Positions 18,104-25,976 of a stretch of DNA of 64,000 nt are shown here, piece by piece; the stretch's first letter is position 1, and each line of letters opens with the position of its first letter. Origin of the DNA: Methylobacter sp. S3L5C (lineage in GTDB: Bacteria > Pseudomonadota > Gammaproteobacteria > Methylococcales > Methylomonadaceae). Made by a program: the position numbers and the translations under genes. The stretch lies in contig NZ_CP076024.1 of NCBI RefSeq assembly GCF_022788635.1, forward strand, positions 4,627,503 to 4,691,502. The letters are read 5' to 3'. The notes beneath the pieces are model-generated. The model saw nothing but the letters and a program-made list of their open reading frames with translations, did not search any database and was not told where the DNA came from.

Positions 18104-18612
18104 TCGACCTCTCCCCCCAAGAGCGCACGGAACTTTTTTTGCAGCACCAACAGCGCTGCGGCCTCTGCCAAGGCCTTGTCTTTACGTAATAATTCGCGCT
18201 CAAGAGTTTGGTTTTCTTCTTTCAATGTACGTAAAATCCGCGCTTCTTCACGTTTGCCTACTGAGTCACCCTGGCTACAAAAATCTGTTTTCCACTGCTC
18301 CAGTTGATGAATAAAAACGCCGCGTTCACGACACCAGGCATTTAAGTCTTCACCGATCAAATTATAGGTTTTTTGTAAAGCGGTAAAACGTTCTTCAGAA
18401 CTCCAATCCTCGGGACGCTTTGATTTCCGGGGTGCAGGTTTGACGTTCTGTTCCTTCTGTTTCATCCAAGCCTTCAAGGTTGTTAAATGGATATTCAATT
18501 CGTTTGCGACGGACTGAACTGATTGGTCATTACCACGATTGTATACTTTTACCAGGGCCTGCTCTCTGAAGCCTACTGAATACCTTTTATATTTTTTCAT
18601 TTTGAATCTCAA
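18100..18612 (-). CDS. IS3-like transposase orfA, DNA-binding subunit (copy 2)
   Basis: 170 residues with the same N-terminal helix-turn-helix (VANELNIHLTTLKAWM) and C-terminal coiled coil as copy 1. The middle shows the most change (APRKSKRP against APLKSKRP, and NQTLERELLRKDKAL against QSLERNLLRKDKAL). It reads into orfB with an ATGA overlap. Its start lies close to the right end of the element, which holds its promoter. Confidence 0.82.
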   Translation of the reverse strand: MRFKMKKYKRYSVGFREQALVKVYNRGNDQSVQSVANELNIHLTTLKAWMKQKEQNVKPAPRKSKRPEDWSSEERFTALQKTYNLIGEDLNAWCRERGVFIHQLEQWKTDFCSQGDSVGKREEARILRTLKEENQTLERELLRKDKALAEAAALLVLQKKFRALLGGEVE

Positions 18613-19754
18613 ATTTTATTTTTTCTTAAAATTTGAGGCGACAACTATTCTGACGCAGGGGGGAATAGGCGTTGCTGTTCCTACAGTTGCTTTGGATGTT
18701 AATGGCACAATTAAATGTGCTACTCAAGCACAGACATCAAATAACACCGCTGTTGCAACCACTAATTTTGTTAACACAGCTGTTTACAATGCAGTTTCAG
18801 CAGAGGCATTCTCACGAGACGAATGGGATAAAGGTGTACAGCAGCGACTTGACGATGAAATCAATACACGACAATTTGTAGATGGCTTTAAAGCAACCAT
18901 TGAGTCACCAACATTTACTGGCACCGTGACTATACCAGAAGGATCACTTTCACGACCTGGCTTATCTTTCGCCAATGATGGCTCTCCAGATACTGGGTTT
19001 TATCACACTAGCGATGGTGTTTTTTCAGTAGCTAATAATAACATAGCTACTATGCAGTTTACCTCAAGCCAGATTAATGTTCTGGTCAATCTGGCTTCCC
19101 CTACACATGGAAATACAGTATCAAATAACCTTGTAGCAACAACTGGGTTTGTACATAACGTTGTAAGCGAGCACATTGGGTATGAAGTTACTAACCGTAA
19201 CGATGCCATATCAAATGCTGTAATTGCAGAAGGTGAATTTAGATACGATCAAGATTTTGCTGAACAGCAGAATCGCATTAATGCAGATAATATATTACAA
19301 ACCAATATAAACAATAAAGCTCCGCTTAATTCCCCTTCCTTTACTAGCACACCGACATCAACACAGGCCACTGACTCTGACAACTCTTACCGGATAGCCA
19401 CGACCAACTGGATTCGCAGCGCAATGGCTAATATTGCATCATCAGCAGGACTTACGGCTAGTTATGGAGTTAACGGGTACATTAAATTCCCGTCGTGGCT
19501 TGGTGGGTTAGTTATTCAGTGGGGTGTGTCACAAGGAATTCAGAGTGATACGCAGAGTTATTGCGGATTCGCGATGGCATTCCCAAACGCTTGCTTAAAT
19601 GTTGTGGCAACACCAAAAGCCACGTCATCAACTATAGATAACTGGGCGCTGATAATTGATTTTAGCAAGACCGGGTGCACGATAGGTCGCGGCTGGTACA
19701 CAGGTATGACACCAGAAACCAACAGCATGTTTTTCATAGCAATAGGGTATTAAG

Positions 19755-20300
19755 ATGCGATTTAGCTTAAAAAATAAAGGGTTTTATCCGGAATCGATAA
19801 ATTATGATAATTTACCTGACGATTTAATAACTATTGATAACGAAACTTATTTAATTGCATTATCTGTGGATTTTAGCAGCATTGATGTTGTTAATGGGGC
19901 GCTAGTTATCATTCAGGATTCTCCTGAGCAGATACTTGATAATGCAAAAATATCACAGATAGCCACGCTCGATAAATCCTGTCACGATCAAATTGTATCG
20001 GGATTTTATTCATCGGCATTAGGCGCACAGCATGAATACCCAAGCAAGCCAAACGATCAAACTAATATGATCGGCTTGATTACTGAATCAGTATTACCTG
20101 GAGCTACTGATGAATATAAATTCTGGTGTGAAGATAATATGGGTAATTGGGCGCGATTAATTCATACCAAGCTACAGATTCAGGAGGTTGGTCTGGCTTT
20201 CTCAGCACATATCAAAGCACAGCAAACAATATATGAAAATAAGTTATCTGCTATTTCAGAAGCGACTACCCAAGCCGCACTTGATGCTATCGTCTGGTAA
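19755..20300 (+). CDS. DUF4376-type protein, probable tail fibre assembly protein
   Basis: A 181-residue protein just after the fibre gene, the usual place of fibre assembly chaperones. The segment SSALGAQHEYPSKPNDQTNM, then LPGATDEYKFWCEDNMGNW and HTKLQIQEVGLAFSAHIKA, matches the DUF4376 layout (aLG..y.YPs...DQ.N, fwC.d..G.W..v.hta.Qi..v). The N-terminus (MRFSLKNKGFYPESINYDNL) resembles tail fibre assembly starts. Its role as chaperone is inferred from position and N-terminus. Confidence 0.7.
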   Translation: MRFSLKNKGFYPESINYDNLPDDLITIDNETYLIALSVDFSSIDVVNGALVIIQDSPEQILDNAKISQIATLDKSCHDQIVSGFYSSALGAQHEYPSKPNDQTNMIGLITESVLPGATDEYKFWCEDNMGNWARLIHTKLQIQEVGLAFSAHIKAQQTIYENKLSAISEATTQAALDAIVW

Positions 20301-21019
20301 TGACCTGGACACCACTAACCATAACTCCACCCACTGGTAATGCCGACTCGATTGATAGCCAATCAGGCGGCAGTATCAAAAAACGCCTGGTACATCCATG
20401 GATATCAGGTGTGGGAGAAGGAACCGGACATTATCGATACCTAAGCTTTCCTAATGCGGTAAATGCACTGGTAACAACCTTAACGACAGAACAGGCTGCC
20501 TTAGGTATTGCGGTTTCAGCATCAAATTTAACGGATTTTGCCAATGATCTTGAGGCATTAAATCAGGTATTTCCGGTTAATGAATTAAGTGCATTAGCAA
20601 GAAAAGCACGGGGACTGATAACCTTAGAGTCTAACAAATTTGATCTGCCGAAAGCCGCCGGTACTATTGCCACACAAGCAATGTCAATGTCTGGACTTGG
20701 TGCTATAGCGGATCTAAGAAAATCGGCATTGCTTCAACAAGCCTTATCAGCCGCAACAGAATTTGGATTATCAAGCCCCTTAAGTAATCTAACAAACTTT
20801 GAAAGCAAAAAAACAGCGGCTTTAACGGCTATTTCTTCTGCATTAACGTCATCAAAAGACAATTTTTCAGGCGGTGCAGGTTGGCGGTTTTATGCTGATA
20901 GCGATATTGCTAATGCTATGACACAAAACATGCTTGATCATCGTTATACATTGACAGCAATACTGTTATTTACGGGGACACCAGCAGAATTGGCGCTTTT
21001 ACGGGAGGTTATTGTATGA
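20300..21019 (+). CDS. Phage structural protein of unknown function
   Basis: A 239-residue protein that I do not recognise. It starts inside the preceding stop codon (TAATG) and overlaps the next gene by ATGA, so it belongs to the late operon. The sequence is Ala/Leu/Thr-rich and mostly helical by eye from about residue 55, with a possible hydrophobic stretch ALTAISSALTSS, and ends LLFTGTPAELALLREVIV. It lies between fibre-assembly and baseplate-complex genes, so a tail or baseplate role is likely. Confidence 0.6.
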   Translation: MTWTPLTITPPTGNADSIDSQSGGSIKKRLVHPWISGVGEGTGHYRYLSFPNAVNALVTTLTTEQAALGIAVSASNLTDFANDLEALNQVFPVNELSALARKARGLITLESNKFDLPKAAGTIATQAMSMSGLGAIADLRKSALLQQALSAATEFGLSSPLSNLTNFESKKTAALTAISSALTSSKDNFSGGAGWRFYADSDIANAMTQNMLDHRYTLTAILLFTGTPAELALLREVIV

Positions 21020-21567
21020 GTATTCATTTAAACGGCACCAAAATACCGGGTTATGGACAAAAAGTATCTGTTGATTTATCGCTGGCCAGTGAAGATATGA
21101 GTGGTAATAGTAGTCATACACCAAAGGCAGAAAAAGGCGATAAAGCTAAGTCTTTAAAGGTGCAATTAACCATTAAATTTAGTGATGAAGCCGATTTAAA
21201 GTCGATAGTTACAATGGCTGAAGCTAAAAACAGTTCTGGTGAGCGTGAAATTTACAATATCATCAATCAAACAGCCAATGCAGTTGGTATGCGTAAAGTT
21301 AATTTTACTGAAACGTTGTCTATTAAAGAAAATGACGGTACCGAGGATTGGAGTATTAATTTTTCGTTAACCGAATATGAGTCAGTACCCGAGAAGAAAG
21401 AAGCCAGACAGGCTGAGAAAAAGGTTCAGTCTCAAACGGCAAAGGGAACCTCAGTAAATGGCCAGACGACTGCAACAACAACTACACCTATTACTGATCA
21501 GGCTATTGAATTAACGCCATTTGAGAAAATCGTAAAAGACTTTGATACCCGATTGGGTGGATCATGA
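21016..21567 (+). CDS. Probable baseplate complex protein
   Basis: A 183-residue protein. MSIHLNGTKIPGYG, then SLASEDMSGNSSHT, KSLKVQLTIKFSDEADL and VGMRKVNFTETLSIKENDG, fits a type annotated in related prophages as baseplate complex protein. Residues about 1-128 look beta-rich, and about 130-165 form a Lys/Gln/Thr-rich linker. It overlaps both neighbours by ATGA. I infer a hub-periphery role from its place directly before the hub gene. Confidence 0.6.
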   Translation: MSIHLNGTKIPGYGQKVSVDLSLASEDMSGNSSHTPKAEKGDKAKSLKVQLTIKFSDEADLKSIVTMAEAKNSSGEREIYNIINQTANAVGMRKVNFTETLSIKENDGTEDWSINFSLTEYESVPEKKEARQAEKKVQSQTAKGTSVNGQTTATTTTPITDQAIELTPFEKIVKDFDTRLGGS

Positions 21568-22256
21568 GATTAAGCCGGCAACTCAATATCAACAATGTGT
21601 CCTATCCCGTTATTGAAGACAGAATATTACTGGATTTGGATTCACCTGGGCGCGCACAATTTTTAATTGATGCCGGAGATAAGCCCATAACAGCAAAACA
21701 AATTGTTTCTTTTAGTTTCGGTTATGGCATTAATGATACGATGCAGCGCTTTTTCCTGGGATTTATTGATACTGTTAACACCGTTGATCGTCGGCAACAA
21801 CTGTTTTGTCGAGAGTTATCCGCTACGCTGTTTGCACCACTCGCACTGGATTTGCGGCATGTAACCATGCTGGAGGTTATTACCGAGATTCATAAAAAAA
21901 CCGGACTGACATTTAGTATCGGAAATGGTGACTACAGCATGACTAAAGTAGCCAATTTTTATAATTTGGGTAATGGTTATCAGGCCATGCAGTCTATGGA
22001 ACGGGTATTTAAAATACCAAACTATCTATGGCAACAACAAGGTGATGGCGTGATTTATGCCGGTAGTTGGGATGATTCCCGATATGCAGATAAACCAATG
22101 ACCCTATCAACAGATTTTTTCACTGAGCATTTATCAAACAGCGCCAAACTTGCGGCAATACCGGTGTTAAGACCAGGTGTTAGTCTGAATGGCAATATCA
22201 TCAGTCAAATTGACTTTAGCAGTAATCACATGGGGTTGAAATGGAAGCAGCAATAA
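21564..22256 (+). CDS. Probable baseplate hub protein (gpD-like position)
   Basis: A 230-residue protein with a gp27/gpD-like flow: an early beta-rich part (ILLDLDSPGRAQFLIDAGDK), FFLGFIDTVNTVDRRQQLFCREL, then MLEVITEIHKKTGLTFSIGNGD, a helix-strand unit common in hub domains. It precedes the spike gene and overlaps it by 16 bases. In contractile tails the hub holds the spike and the first tube ring. Sequence support is modest and position gives most of the evidence. Confidence 0.6.
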   Translation: MRLSRQLNINNVSYPVIEDRILLDLDSPGRAQFLIDAGDKPITAKQIVSFSFGYGINDTMQRFFLGFIDTVNTVDRRQQLFCRELSATLFAPLALDLRHVTMLEVITEIHKKTGLTFSIGNGDYSMTKVANFYNLGNGYQAMQSMERVFKIPNYLWQQQGDGVIYAGSWDDSRYADKPMTLSTDFFTEHLSNSAKLAAIPVLRPGVSLNGNIISQIDFSSNHMGLKWKQQ

Positions 22257-23152
22257 AACGCATGGTCCAAAAAGCTTACCCGGAACTGGCTGGTGGTTAT
22301 CATCTACCACGCTTTGCCGAAGTGGTTGGTGCCAGGGAAACGCCTAAAGGTGGTGAAATCTGTGACGAGTTTAGACCGGTAATGGCAGTTGATATACAAG
22401 TTTTGACTGAACACGGTGAACCTGATGAAAAGTTTCCTGTTTTAAAGGATGTTGCTTTACCAGGGCAAGGTTCTGGTCACGAAAGCGGTACCGGCTCATT
22501 TCCAGAAAATGGCACGTGGGTAGAGATTGGCTTTGCTTATGGCAGTCCCAATAAACCGTTTATTCGCTGTATTCTTCCGCATGGCCGTAGTCAAATACCA
22601 ATCGAGCGTGGTGAGCTGCGTACCCAACACTCTGCACAAAGTTATCAGACTATCGATAAAGACGGTAATCATCAGCGGATAACAGATGGCACGATGTCAG
22701 ACAGTAGCCTAAAAAAGACCAGCACCGCAACAGAACATGATGACCATTTTGGTGTTAGCACCATAATAGTTGATACTAATGCCACCGAAACTATTGGCGG
22801 CATTAAAAAGCTGTTGGCTAATATGGGTATGGAGATGATGAGTGGTGAGCGCTTTGACATCGGTGCCGTTGGTGATTTGAATAGCATTAGCAAAACCAAA
22901 GTGCATTCGATAGCGCCAAAGCATTGGGTAGGCTCAACCAACGAGAATGTTTTAAAGCAGTTATCCGAGTTAATGGATCTGGTGATGACGCTATGTACGG
23001 TTTTATCGACCCACACCCATTCCGGAGTACAAAGTGGCGGTGGCAATACCGCCGCACCTGTTCAAGCCAGTAATATTAACGCGGTAAAAACGAATACCAA
23101 TGCCGTTAAAGTCCGGCTGGATGGGATTACTGAGACGACTCCCTTGGTTTAG
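22241..23152 (+). CDS. Baseplate spike protein, gpV/VgrG-type OB-fold
   Basis: A 303-residue protein. Residues 20-120 contain AEVVGARETPKGGEICDEFRP and, later, NGTWVEIGFAYGSPNKPFIRC, the pattern of the OB-fold of gpV/gp5-like spike proteins. QTIDKDGNHQRITDG starts a repeat-like beta-helical part, and the C-terminal end has an HTHSGVQSGGG motif that often caps spike proteins and can hold metal. It would pierce the outer membrane on contraction. It is the last gene of the late operon and overlaps the stop of the convergent gene by 4 bases. Confidence 0.78.
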   Translation: MEAAIKRMVQKAYPELAGGYHLPRFAEVVGARETPKGGEICDEFRPVMAVDIQVLTEHGEPDEKFPVLKDVALPGQGSGHESGTGSFPENGTWVEIGFAYGSPNKPFIRCILPHGRSQIPIERGELRTQHSAQSYQTIDKDGNHQRITDGTMSDSSLKKTSTATEHDDHFGVSTIIVDTNATETIGGIKKLLANMGMEMMSGERFDIGAVGDLNSISKTKVHSIAPKHWVGSTNENVLKQLSELMDLVMTLCTVLSTHTHSGVQSGGGNTAAPVQASNINAVKTNTNAVKVRLDGITETTPLV

Positions 23153-23487
23153 TTAGTAGTTTTCCCTACAACTAGTTTTACAATCATTCCTTGGGCTTCT
23201 TTAACTAACTGATCAGTCACTATTCCGACTAAATCAGGGAAACGATTTAGATAAAATCTTGGCTCAGTCTTAAATTCATGCATTGTCAAACGGTTAACCC
23301 CGAACTCAAGAAAATCTGGGGAAATCTCACGAAAACTCTTTTCTTTACCAGATCCAGTTGTTGATAAATAACTAACCTCACGCAAAACACCTACTCTAAC
23401 CAGAGCTGCACCAATGGTATCTGGGCGAAGCGACAAATCGAAAGCTTTAATCAATTGGGTTAAACTCGCTATATCTGGGCTATTCAC
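23149..23487 (-). CDS. Unrecognised moron protein, distal gene of a two-gene unit
   Basis: A 112-residue protein that I do not recognise. It lies on the strand opposite to the late operon and overlaps the upstream minus-strand gene by 8 bases, so the two are probably translated together. Residues 1-40 look helical (LTQLIKAFDLSLRPDTIGAA) and the middle has SGKEKSFREISPDFLEFGVN. No signal peptide or membrane segment is seen. Its convergent position at the end of the structural genes is a standard site for genes expressed in the lysogen. Confidence 0.65.
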   Translation of the reverse strand: MNSPDIASLTQLIKAFDLSLRPDTIGAALVRVGVLREVSYLSTTGSGKEKSFREISPDFLEFGVNRLTMHEFKTEPRFYLNRFPDLVGIVTDQLVKEAQGMIVKLVVGKTTN

Positions 23488-23938
23488 TACTCACACCATC
23501 AATAAGTATCCTCAAAAAGTCCATCTGGCTAACAATTTTTGGCTCAATATAATGACCATACTTTATATCGTCAAAAATATCATACGTAACCTCACCTTGA
23601 TTCATTTCACCTTTAAGTTCATCCCATGTCATAGGGGATGATGAGCGTACTTGCAAAGTAGGATAACCTTTAGTAGAACTCAGTAAATCGCCCTCTTTAA
23701 AATATATCTTCGGTCCTTGAGTCCAGATCATATAAGGTTTTTTATCTTTCATCCGTTGATCATAGCTAATATCAAGTGCATCGCGGAAACTATAAGTAAC
23801 GCTATAAGCCCAATGCCCATTATTTAAGTCACCCTTCATATCGGAATAACTCACACTCGGAACAATCAGCTGAAGATGCCTTTTAAGCCTCGGATCCCAC
23901 ATATTTTTTAAAAAAGAAAATATTTCATCTGTACTCAT
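23480..23938 (-). CDS. Unrecognised moron protein, proximal gene of a two-gene unit
   Basis: A 152-residue soluble protein that I do not recognise. A strong ribosome site (GAGGAGG) precedes its ATG. The sequence has many aromatic residues (WAYSVTYSFRDALDISYDQR, MIWTQGPKIYFKEGD) and an acidic C-terminal half. No catalytic motif is visible. With the downstream 112-residue gene it forms a unit separate from the late operon. Lysogenic conversion, phage exclusion or an effector/immunity role are all open. Confidence 0.68.
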   Translation of the reverse strand: MSTDEIFSFLKNMWDPRLKRHLQLIVPSVSYSDMKGDLNNGHWAYSVTYSFRDALDISYDQRMKDKKPYMIWTQGPKIYFKEGDLLSSTKGYPTLQVRSSSPMTWDELKGEMNQGEVTYDIFDDIKYGHYIEPKIVSQMDFLRILIDGVSSE

Positions 23939-24001
23939 ACCAACCTCCTCAAGTTGACAAACTAAAAAAATACAATTACCCTACTCACACTTTCGCAAAA
24001 A

Positions 24002-24220
24002 ACGAGAGACGGTTTTGACAGACCGATTATCAAGGCGCAGCAGCTATGTGCCTATCAAGGTTCATGGCTTTTTTTATGCCTCCACATTCGTTATGGTGGG
24101 TGGTGTATTGGGGAGCCGAAAGGCTCGCCGGTCCTTGATCCGGTCTGTCAACCCGATACATCATCCACCGCCCTAAGTTTGACAGCTCCGGTCGGTGGTA
24201 ATTAACCACAATCAAGGAGA
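24002..24220 (+). other. Inverted-repeat leader region before the BRO cassette, candidate structured RNA
   Basis: TGACAGACCG...CAAGG at 24016-24035 is matched in reverse by CCTTGATCCGGTCTGTCA at 24133-24150, enclosing about 100 bases with a local hairpin GAGCCGAAAGGCTC. No convincing ORF is present. Similar long untranslated leaders with such blocks occur before small genes in P4-like and other prophages, some linked to Ash-type genes or antisense immunity RNA. I infer a structured leader for the downstream genes; the direction of transcription is not certain. Confidence 0.45.
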
Positions 24221-24225
24221 AATCC

Positions 24226-24369
24226 ATGAATACGCTATTAACCTGGCTACTGTCCGTAGCATCGACACACCATAAAACCCCTGTCCGTCTGTTTCAAATC
24301 CGTTATCAACGCGCCATCCGTGGGATTCGCGCCCTGCTGTTGCCACCGGCTTTAACTCGGGAGGTGTAA
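24226..24369 (+). CDS. Small basic phage ORF (47 residues)
   Basis: ATG at 24226 follows AAGGAGAAATCC, a strong ribosome site. The protein has a hydrophobic start (NTLLTWLLSVAS) and a basic half with RLFQIRYQRAIRGIRALL. I do not recognise a family. It sits between the inverted-repeat leader and the BRO gene with one base between its stop and the next ATG, so the two are likely co-translated. Confidence 0.5.
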   Translation: MNTLLTWLLSVASTHHKTPVRLFQIRYQRAIRGIRALLLPPALTREV

Positions 24370-24370
24370 C

Positions 24371-24916
24371 ATGAATCATCAATTAAAAACCCTAGCCAAC
24401 CCGTTCCAGTTTACCGATTCGGACATCCGCACCGCCACTGACGAGCACAGCGAAGTGTGGTTCTGCGCTAAAGACGTTTGCACAGTACTTGATATTGAAT
24501 GGACTGGACACACCCTAGATAATATGCCTGAAAACTGGTTTATGGTGGTAAAACTCACCACCATAAAAGGCGAAAGAGAAGCCTATTTCATCAACGAAGC
24601 CGGTCTTTATCACCTGATCTTCCGCTCGAATAAACCCAAAGCCAAAGACTTTGCCAATTGGGTTTGCGAAACCGTTCTGCCTGAAATACGTAAAACCGGT
24701 TTCTTTGGTACTATCGACATCAAAGACCAGATCAACATCGCCAAACAGATTGATACTCTGTCCCTGCAAATCATCCAAACCAAGAACGCTTACCGACGTA
24801 AACTGTTGCAAGACCAACTACGCCGTCTCTGTAACATTGTCAACCAACCTATACCACCAGATAATTGGATAGCGTTGACTCATGACCAGGTTGATCTATT
24901 TGGTGAGCAATCATGA
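24371..24916 (+). CDS. BRO-N domain (BRO family) prophage regulator
   Basis: A 181-residue protein with a BRO-N domain over residues about 10-115: VWFCAKDVCTVLDIEWTGHTL, YFINEAGLYHLIFRSNKPKAKDFANWVCETVLPEIRKTG. BRO-N proteins of phages and DNA viruses bind nucleic acid and are thought to regulate phage or host genes. The C-terminal part is helical (NIAKQIDTLSLQIIQTKN, RRKLLQDQLRRLCNI) and has no ANT or KilA-C domain that I can name. It overlaps the next tiny gene by 4 bases (ATGA). Confidence 0.85.
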   Translation: MNHQLKTLANPFQFTDSDIRTATDEHSEVWFCAKDVCTVLDIEWTGHTLDNMPENWFMVVKLTTIKGEREAYFINEAGLYHLIFRSNKPKAKDFANWVCETVLPEIRKTGFFGTIDIKDQINIAKQIDTLSLQIIQTKNAYRRKLLQDQLRRLCNIVNQPIPPDNWIALTHDQVDLFGEQS

Positions 24917-25077
24917 AAAAGCGACAACAAATAGAGACCGAGCAGATCCTTCATGCCTTGGAAGGCGCAGCCCAAGGTATTGCGGCTGCTGTCGAACAAG
25001 AAACCATTACATCTATGCAAATCTACTGCCTGCTTAACATCCTGATTAAGCAACTACAAGCCAACCTGTCCCACTAA
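24913..25077 (+). CDS. Small ORF (54 residues) coupled to the BRO gene
   Basis: Starts at ATG overlapping the BRO stop (ATGA) and encodes a 54-residue, mostly helical protein (IETEQILHALEGAAQGIAAA). I do not recognise it. The overlap and the lack of internal stops support real expression. It is the last prophage-side gene before ssrA. Confidence 0.5.
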   Translation: MKKRQQIETEQILHALEGAAQGIAAAVEQETITSMQIYCLLNILIKQLQANLSH

Positions 25078-25448
25078 CAACCTCATAGCCGGGCTAATCA
25101 CTCGGCTTCAGTACCGCCTTACCACCACCAACCGCCAATCACTCAGGCCGCACTAAATCGGTGCAATAGTACCCCAGAGCCGCCGGCTGAAAATCACTCC
25201 TCCTCACCCGCGATGTTTTTGCATTTTTTTTATGCATTGAAATATCGAGCGCACAACTTTAGTGTGTCTATGATTCCTGAAGGAACCTTAATTAGTGGGG
25301 TTTTGGTGGTTTTTTTTACTTTTGAAATGCAATCGAATGATTGCAATATTTGAACAGAAAGTGGTGGTTCAGAAAAAGTTGAACCGCCACTTTACCGCCA
25401 ATCATTAACTTATAAATCTAAATTATCCTTATAAATCAATGAGTTATA
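25078..25448. other. Gene-free stretch between BRO cassette and ssrA, with two hairpins
   Basis: No gene is seen. TGCAATC-GAAT-GATTGCA (25328-25345) is a short hairpin. AAAGTGGTGGTTCA at 25358-25371 pairs with TGAACCGCCACTTT at 25380-25393 with one G-U pair. Neither is followed by a clear T run. If the prophage is inserted at ssrA, the att junction lies at or just left of 25449. Confidence 0.5.
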
Positions 25449-25826
25449 TGGTGGAGGCGGGGGGAATTGAACCCCCGTCCGCAAGCACTCCGCCTTAAGG
25501 TCTACATGCTTATCTCGCTCTTTATTTTAGCTAATGACTACCCGTCGAGCCAAGAAAATCATCAGCGATTCCGTAAAGTTTTAGCGCATCCACACCGGAC
25601 GGATTTCAACGCGATCTTATGTAAATGACCTCTGAACGTTCAGCGAACCGAACTCCACCCGCATAAGCACAGATGGTCAAAGGAATGGTGCTGTGTTTAA
25701 GCAGCTAAAGCCATTGAGTAGTTTTCGTCATTTGCGAATACTTAAGTTTCAGTAGATTTTACGAGGTGTACTGTCCTCGGCATGCGCTTAAGGTTTTGCT
25801 ACCCACGTCGAAGCCATGTCGCCCCC
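25449..25826 (-). ncRNA. ssrA: tmRNA
   Basis: The minus strand reads GGGGGCGACATGGCTTCGAC at the 5' end and closes with a T-arm (GTTCAATTCC), then CGCCTCC-A-CCA. GGGGGCG and CGCCTCC form the 7-bp acceptor stem. The mRNA-like part encodes the tag ANDENYSMALAA followed by TAA. tmRNA rescues stalled ribosomes and tags nascent proteins for proteolysis. The one-piece form of about 378 bases is normal for gammaproteobacteria. The 3' end faces the prophage, the usual side for tmRNA-targeted integration. Confidence 0.96.
25697..25735 (-). other. tmRNA proteolysis-tag reading frame
   Basis: From the resume codon GCA the frame reads A-N-D-E-N-Y-S-M-A-L-A-A and TAA. With the alanine carried by the charged tmRNA the tag is AANDENYSMALAA. 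The ALAA end is the standard ClpXP recognition tail. Confidence 0.92.
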
Positions 25827-25885
25827 TTGTGGTTTGCAGGCTAAAAGATTTAGCCTTTATCAAGAAGTTCTATTTTACAGCTAAC

Positions 25886-25914
25886 ATAATAAATGAGCTG
25901 GCTGTTTTTGTAAA
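25886..25914 (-). promoter_or_regulatory. Sigma-70 promoter of ssrA
   Basis: On the minus strand TTTACA and TATTAT are separated by 17 bases. Transcription would start about 50 bases before the mature tmRNA 5' end, as expected for a precursor trimmed by RNase P. Confidence 0.65.
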
Positions 25915-25933
25915 CTATCTTTGATTTTTAGAT

Positions 25934-25966
25934 TCTGTTGCTGCGCACCCAGTGCGCAGCAACAGA
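25934..25966 (-). terminator. Strong hairpin downstream of the cold-shock gene
   Basis: TCTGTTGCTGCGCAC and its exact complement form a 15-bp stem with a 3-base loop, 10 bases past the stop of the cold-shock gene. There is no strong T run, but the stem stability and position fit a terminator or 3'-stabilising hairpin that also isolates the ssrA promoter. Confidence 0.6.
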
Positions 25967-25976
25967 TGTTCGGCAC

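Larger units (their letters stand above)
16984..18661 (-). mobile_element. Two-ORF insertion sequence, IS3-like (copy 2)
   Basis: Same length (1678 bases), orientation and ends as copy 1. The flanks repeat GGAATA at 16978-16983 and 18662-18667. As with copy 1, the first two G of the duplication cannot be told from the terminal G run. The element differs from copy 1 at many scattered third positions and 16 of 342 orfB residues, so the two are not products of one recent local duplication. Both copies face against the phage late operon. Confidence 0.86.
15232..19753 (+). pseudogene. Tail-collar fibre protein interrupted by an insertion sequence
   Basis: The 5' part (15232-16983) encodes 584 residues. 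The N-terminal 170 match the phage tail-collar fibre type (AFITIAGEQLIAFKQGNNQV, DFNWIGLKAVGGEL). The later part carries GNLGIGVPSPFEKLHI, GNIGMGTTSPSAKLHV and GNVGIGTSNADAKLTV repeats typical of trimeric beta-helical fibres. The 3' part (18668-19753) continues GVAVPTVALDVNG and ends in a gp53-like C-terminal domain (GYIKFPSWLGGLVIQWG). Removing the element and one GGAATA copy gives a single 945-residue fibre. Adsorption through this fibre should be lost while the element stays in place. Confidence 0.88.

Noticed and set aside
24030-24227. 65-residue minus-strand ORF in the leader before the BRO cassette
   Set aside because: It runs through the inverted-repeat region, has no ribosome site and no coding character.
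25358-25393. Hairpin left of ssrA as a standard terminator
   Set aside because: The stem is good but there is no T run on either side, so I list it only as a hairpin.
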